Assembly: GCA_031367895.1 (NCBI GenBank)
Contig: JANLQP010000374.1
Location: 1-26,297, forward strand
Direction of reading: 5' to 3'
From: Ga0077555 sp031367895
GTDB taxonomy: Bacteria; Pseudomonadota; Alphaproteobacteria; Rhizobiales; Hyphomicrobiaceae
Length of the DNA stretch: 26,297 bases
The position numbers were made by a program, and so were the translations under genes. Positions 23,207 through 26,297 of the stretch are shown piece by piece. The notes beneath the pieces are model-generated. The model saw only the letters and a list, made by a program, of their open reading frames with translations. It was not told where the DNA came from and searched no databases. Position 1 is the stretch's first letter, and the number at the start of each line of letters is the position of its first letter.

Positions 23207-24172
23207 CTATTCCAGCTTGATGTTGGCGATCCTGATCAGTTCGGCGATCGATTTCGTCTCTTCGGCGCGGAACTTCTCGACCTCGGCCGGCTTCTGGATC
23301 ACTGGCACGGCACCGGCGAGGTTGAGCTTCGCCTTCATCTCTTCCGTCGAGGAAATCTCTCCGATCTTGACGTTGATCTTGTCGACGATCTCCTTGGGCG
23401 TACCCGGCGGCGCCCAAAGGCAGAACCAGAGCGGCATGTGCGCGCCCGGAAAGCCGAGTTCCGCCAAGGTCGGCACATCAGGGAAATCCGGCATGCGGGT
23501 GGTGTGATTGGCACAGATCAGGTGCAGCTTGCCGGCCTTCACGTGCGGCAGAGTATTCGGCTCGTTCATCAGCTGCACGTTGTTGGCGAGCAGATCCTGC
23601 AGGCTGTCGGCGCCGCCACGATACGGCACGTGCAGAATGTCGACGCCGGTTTTGTGCTTCAGAATTTCGAAGCGCATGTGCGGCACGGTGCCGGGACCCG
23701 ACGAGCCGAACGCGAGCTTGCCCGGGTTTTTCCTCGCGTAATCGATCGTCTCCTGGAACGTCTTCGGACCGACCGCGCTGTGGATGACGAAGCCGCAAAG
23801 AATGTCGCCGAGGCGGCCGACCGCCTGGAAGCTCGTGTGGTCGTAGGGCACCTTGCGCAGCAGCGGTACGGTGATGACCGACGTCGCGGCAGCCACCAGG
23901 AACGTGTAGCCGTCGCCGGGCGACTTGGCGGCAGCCTCCGTGCCGATCAGACCGCTGGCGCCGCCCCGGTTTTCGATCACGAACTGCTGGCCAAATGCTT
24001 GCCCGAGCTTCTCAGCCCAGGGCCGTGCAACGAGATCGGTCCCACCGCCCGCAGCGAAAGGCACGATAATCTTGACAGGCTTGTCGGGCCAGGCCGCTTG
24101 CGCCCGTGCGATGGCGGGCGCACCAACGACGGCGCTGGCTGAGGCGAGGCGAATAAAGTCGCGGCGACGCAT
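23207..24172 (-). CDS. Tripartite tricarboxylate transporter substrate-binding protein (Bug/TctC), Tat-exported
   Basis: A 321-residue periplasmic solute receptor. The N-terminus RRRDFIRLA followed by a hydrophobic stretch and ARAQA is a twin-arginine signal peptide. The mature protein begins with WPDKPVKIIVPFAAGGG and contains NRGGASGLIG, FGSSGPGTVPH and PYRGGADSLQDLL, all diagnostic of the Bug family. These receptors capture carboxylates or related anions for TctAB-type permeases, but many are orphans, as here: no tctA or tctB lies in the window. GGGAGG sits 6 nt before the ATG at 24172, fixing the start against an upstream extension to 24319. The ligand is unknown. Confidence 0.94.
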   Translation of the reverse strand: MRRRDFIRLASASAVVGAPAIARAQAAWPDKPVKIIVPFAAGGGTDLVARPWAEKLGQAFGQQFVIENRGGASGLIGTEAAAKSPGDGYTFLVAAATSVITVPLLRKVPYDHTSFQAVGRLGDILCGFVIHSAVGPKTFQETIDYARKNPGKLAFGSSGPGTVPHMRFEILKHKTGVDILHVPYRGGADSLQDLLANNVQLMNEPNTLPHVKAGKLHLICANHTTRMPDFPDVPTLAELGFPGAHMPLWFCLWAPPGTPKEIVDKINVKIGEISSTEEMKAKLNLAGAVPVIQKPAEVEKFRAEETKSIAELIRIANIKLE

Positions 24173-24385
24173 GCGATCCTCCCAGTCTGGATCCGTTTTT
24201 TGATTGCCGGGCGCCCTCCCGCGATTGCAGGTCAGCGCACAGATCGGACGAGGATAGCGGAGAATGTGGAGGTGCGGGAAGTGGCGAACAGATCGTGCAG
24301 TTGTTGCGCGCCAAGCCACATCCGCTGATCAGGTTTGAAACTCGCTATTCTTGATTATGCTCGCATGCGTTAATGCGCCGCACAA

Positions 24386-24423
24386 TTTTAATGTTGCAAT
24401 GCAGCATTTTAATCTGCTATATT
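24386..24423 (+). promoter_or_regulatory. AT-rich promoter with operator-like repeats upstream of the GcrA-tail gene
   Basis: A candidate -35 TTGCAA (24394-24399) and -10 TATATT (24418-24423) are 18 bp apart. TTTTAAT occurs at 24386-24392 and 24407-24413, 21 bp apart (two helical turns), flanking an imperfect dyad TGTTGCAATGCAGCA (24392-24406) that overlaps the -35. The AT-richness stands out in this GC-rich window. No GANTC methylation site was noticed in the core. Confidence 0.5.
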
Positions 24424-24464
24424 ACGGGAAATCGAGCGTCGTCGTCTTTTAGAGCGAGTTGAAC

Positions 24465-24686
24465 ATGACCGGTAAAGCTGTGGCATTGAAGAGCTTGGCT
24501 GATCTCGAAGCAGCCGACTGCCGTTGGCCGATCGGTGATCCGCGGCAGGAAGGCTTTCATTTTTGCGGCGCACAGCAGGCGGCCGGTCGCCCCTACTGCA
24601 TCGCGCACTGGTCGCTGTCGTTCGTTCCGGGCAAGTCGCGCCATCAGGCACCGGCACCAGCTTTGCCGATCCGCCAGGCGGCTTGA
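24465..24686 (+). CDS. GcrA C-terminal-segment-like small protein
   Basis: A 73-residue protein whose middle, ADCRWPIGDPRQEGFHFCG followed by GRPYCIAHWSLSF, closely resembles the C-terminal segment of GcrA, the alphaproteobacterial sigma-70 cofactor and cell-cycle regulator. Cys19, Cys34, Cys45 and His48 form a CX14CX10CXXH arrangement that may bind metal. The N-terminal helix-turn-helix of GcrA is absent: only 18 residues precede the motif, and no frame upstream in 24320-24464 encodes one. In GcrA the C-terminal part contacts sigma-70 domain 2, so this could be a sigma-binding mini-protein or modulator without its own DNA binding; that is inference. GAGCGAG precedes the ATG at 24465; a TTG at 24459 is a weaker alternative. 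It has its own AT-rich promoter and a downstream hairpin with seven T. It could also be a decayed gcrA copy, although the motif is intact. Confidence 0.78.
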   Translation: MTGKAVALKSLADLEAADCRWPIGDPRQEGFHFCGAQQAAGRPYCIAHWSLSFVPGKSRHQAPAPALPIRQAA

Positions 24687-24787
24687 TCTGCAGACCCTTC
24701 ATGGCGAGATGATGCGTGAGCGCGATGTCCACTCCGTTGCTTGTAACGGTGGCATCGGCCATGACGTCGTCCCATTCGAAGCGGTCG

Positions 24788-24827
24788 TCCCGAATTATAC
24801 GGGATGCCGGTATTTGGCGGTTTTTTT
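24788..24827 (+). terminator. Terminator-like hairpin with T7 tract
   Basis: TCCCG and CGGGA (24788-24792, 24800-24804) form a short hairpin. A second weak CCG/CGG pairing (24807-24820) runs directly into seven T at 24821-24827. It lies about 100 bp after the GcrA-tail stop. The stretch 24687-24787 shows no supported gene. Confidence 0.5.
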
Positions 24828-24873
24828 CTAGACCGTCAAGCCGCCGCTCGCATCGGCTGCGGCACATGATTCA

Positions 24874-25119
24874 TCACCCGCCTGCGATCTGCGGCAGGAT
24901 GTGCACCTCGGCATTTTCGCCGATCGGCTCCAGCAGCGCATCCTGGTAGATCTGCCCATCGATGGCGACAGCGAGGCCTTCTTCCAGATGCGGCGCCAAC
25001 TCGGGGTACTTGGCCCCGAGCTTCATGAATAGCTGCCGGACCGAGCGCGCGTCGACATCAAGCGACGTGACGCCACCGGTGTACTGCCGCAAATTACCAA
25101 TCAAAACGACATGGGCCAT
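24874..25119 (-). CDS. MoaD/ThiS-family small sulfur-carrier-like protein
   Basis: An 81-residue beta-grasp protein with the family pattern: N-terminal strand MAHVVLIGNLRQYTGG, a central helix region with KLGAKYPELAPHL, the strand GLAVAIDGQ, the closing NAEVHILPQIAGG and a C-terminal Gly-Gly. In MoaD and ThiS this Gly-Gly tail is adenylated and turned into a thiocarboxylate that donates sulfur. No E1-like activator (MoaE, MoeB, ThiF) or molybdopterin gene lies adjacent, so the pathway is open: molybdopterin, thiazole, amino acid or protein modification. A GGGGA lies about 7 nt before the ATG at 25119. It is divergent from the TPR gene over 78 bp. Confidence 0.85.
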   Translation of the reverse strand: MAHVVLIGNLRQYTGGVTSLDVDARSVRQLFMKLGAKYPELAPHLEEGLAVAIDGQIYQDALLEPIGENAEVHILPQIAGG

Positions 25120-25183
25120 GGAAAATCCCCAAAGCTGGCGCAGCTACCGGTGCAGTGATAGCGATTGAACCTGATCATGCCTT

Positions 25184-25188
25184 GGGAG
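25184..25188 (+). promoter_or_regulatory. Ribosome-binding site deciding a GTG start
   Basis: GGGAG at 25184-25188 lies 9 nt before a GTG at 25198. The upstream ATG at 25177 has no Shine-Dalgarno sequence in front of it. The GTG also gives a compact signal peptide, whereas the ATG adds seven residues including two Trp. Confidence 0.55.
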
Positions 25189-25197
25189 TGGTTCGCT

Positions 25198-26271
25198 GTG
25201 CAAATTGCGTTTTTCAGGTTGCTAGCTGTCGCGGTCTTGGCTTGGCCGCTTGTGCCGGTTGCCAACGCCCAAGCCGTCGACGAGCCACGATCGTGCGCCG
25301 AAAGCAATCCGGCCGCCACCATCGCCGCCTGTACAAAGTTACTGTCGCAGTCCGGCAGCAGCGAGGCGCAGCTGATCCTGTCACTGCTGGAGCGCGGCAG
25401 TGCCTACGCCGAGGCCGGCGATTGCGGCAAGGCGAACATCGACTTTTCCAGCGTCATCGAGATCGCCCCCGCCGCGCCCTACGCCTACGTTCGGCGCGGC
25501 TACTGCCATCTGATCAACTCCGCGTTCGATCCAGCGATCGCGGACTTCAGCCAGGCGATCAGCCTCAATCCGGAGCAGCGCGACGCCTACAATCAACGGG
25601 CCACCGCTTGGCGCGCAAAAGGCGATGCGATGCGGGCGCTGACCGATATGGCGGCAGCGATCGGGCAGGCGCGCAGGATCACGAGCCAGAGCCCGGAGGA
25701 CCTGATGTACCGGGCGCTCGGGCATCTGTGGCGTTACGACTATGACTCGGCGCTGCTGATACTCGACAACGTGCTGACGATTGCGCCGTCCAACTGGGAT
25801 GCGCTGCAGCAGCGGGCGGATGCCCGGACCAAGACCGGCAAGCTCGACCTGTCACTCGCCGACTTCAACAAAGTCATCGAGCAAAAACCGGAAAGCTCGG
25901 ACGCCTTTCTCGGTCGCGCCGAGGTTCATCAGTTGCGCGGCGACAAGGCCGCGGCGGCGCGCGACGTGGATCGCGTGCTGGCGCTGGTGGCAAAACCCGC
26001 CAATGCCTTCGAATTCAACGTCCGCGCCTGGGCGAATTGTCTAGCGGGGCGTTTCGCGGACGGGCTGCCGGACGGGGAAGAAGCGTTGAAACGTCTCCCC
26101 AACGACCCGAGCCTGCTGCACACGCGGGCGCGGCTGCTTGAGGGCCTCGGCCGCATCGACGACGCCGTTGCCGATTACCGGCTGGCGCTGCGCTTCGATC
26201 CGGATCACCCGGAGGTCAAGCACGAGCTGACACGCCTCGGCGTGCTCTCGGGGAAGGGCGCGGGCAAGTAG
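25198..26271 (+). CDS. Exported tetratricopeptide-repeat protein
   Basis: A 357-residue protein (from the GTG at 25198) with a signal peptide ending near ANA at 24 and about eight TPR units from residue 58 to 336. Repeats are seen in segments such as AYVRRGYCHLINSAFDPAIA, AYNQRATAWRAKGDAMRALT, DALQQRADARTKTGKLDLSL and LHTRARLLEGLGRIDDAVAD. Four cysteines (33, 45, 76, 103) lie in the first third and may form disulfides in the periplasm. TPR arrays are protein-interaction scaffolds; no partner is indicated and no catalytic motif is present. Alternative starts are the ATG at 25177 and a TTG at 25165. The gene ends 26 bp before the window edge; an ATG at 26284 just before the edge might open a further plus-strand gene. 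Confidence 0.86.
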   Translation: MQIAFFRLLAVAVLAWPLVPVANAQAVDEPRSCAESNPAATIAACTKLLSQSGSSEAQLILSLLERGSAYAEAGDCGKANIDFSSVIEIAPAAPYAYVRRGYCHLINSAFDPAIADFSQAISLNPEQRDAYNQRATAWRAKGDAMRALTDMAAAIGQARRITSQSPEDLMYRALGHLWRYDYDSALLILDNVLTIAPSNWDALQQRADARTKTGKLDLSLADFNKVIEQKPESSDAFLGRAEVHQLRGDKAAAARDVDRVLALVAKPANAFEFNVRAWANCLAGRFADGLPDGEEALKRLPNDPSLLHTRARLLEGLGRIDDAVADYRLALRFDPDHPEVKHELTRLGVLSGKGAGK

Positions 26272-26297
26272 GCAGGCGATGACATGGCGCGCCGCCT

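Noticed and set aside
24409..24867. 152-codon minus-strand frame just after the MoaD-like gene
   Set aside because: It runs antisense through the GcrA-tail gene and its promoter, has no recognisable domain, and its start lacks a ribosome site. The part containing WDDVMADATVTSNGVDIAL could be a gene remnant but cannot be supported.
1..26297. tRNA, rRNA, CRISPR arrays, insertion sequences, prophage genes
   Set aside because: None was seen on reading both strands: no regularly spaced repeats, no transposase or integrase motifs and no rRNA-like sequence. A covariance-model scan would be needed to exclude small RNAs.

Overview
The window is high-GC, densely coded bacterial DNA. It looks like an alphaproteobacterial chromosome, most likely of the order Hyphomicrobiales (Rhizobiales). 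The basis is a GcrA-type protein (a family confined to Alphaproteobacteria), a Bug/TctC-type Tat-exported solute receptor, many soil-type acyl-CoA and amidohydrolase enzymes, and divergent small transcription units. I saw no insertion sequence, prophage gene, rRNA, tRNA or CRISPR array. This is inference from gene content; I could not run a taxonomic search.

Layout, left to right. (1) 1-2413, minus: the tail of a hyuA-hyuB operon (ATP-dependent hydantoinase/5-oxoprolinase type), with hyuB cut by the window edge. (2) 2574-5362, minus: a large periplasmic L,D-transpeptidase with a clear terminator hairpin, and a MoCF/CinA-N type protein. (3) 5669-8432, plus: a Prx5-type peroxiredoxin, the murein endopeptidase MepA and a TIGR01777-type SDR protein. 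(4) 8435-10060, minus: an acyl-CoA ligase ending 2 bp from the SDR gene. (5) 10285-12132, plus: a 615-residue four-helix membrane protein I do not recognise, convergent with glutamine-dependent NAD synthetase (12176-13939, minus). (6) 14183-15310, plus: a class III CoA-transferase. (7) 15333-18754, minus: an amidohydrolase/decarboxylase followed by an S9D-type secreted peptidase, probably one operon. (8) 18950-22260: a DUF305 protein (plus), TypA/BipA (minus) and a CBS-CBS-BON protein (plus). (9) 22606-24172: a J-domain protein (plus) and a tripartite tricarboxylate transporter receptor (minus). (10) 24465-26271: a 73-residue protein resembling only the C-terminal segment of GcrA (plus), a MoaD/ThiS-like carrier (minus) and a secreted TPR protein (plus).

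The genes do not form one pathway. Recurrent themes are envelope remodelling (L,D-transpeptidase, MepA), small-acid or xenobiotic catabolism (HyuAB, acyl-CoA ligase, CoA-transferase, amidohydrolase, tricarboxylate-type receptor), stress and homeostasis (peroxiredoxin, TypA, CBS-BON, J-protein) and cofactor or sulfur carrier chemistry (NadE, MoCF, MoaD-like).

The least ordinary material is the stand-alone GcrA-tail mini-protein with an AT-rich, operator-like promoter; a dispersed ~70-75 bp palindromic repeat present twice (5466-5535 and 14088-14162) with co-varying stems; a 345-bp gene-free interval (22261-22605) with two sizeable inverted repeats and a 13-bp tandem duplication; four alternating GGTGCAA/TTGCACC motifs at 10113-10201; and the unassigned 615-residue membrane protein. 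No complete new multi-gene system is evident.
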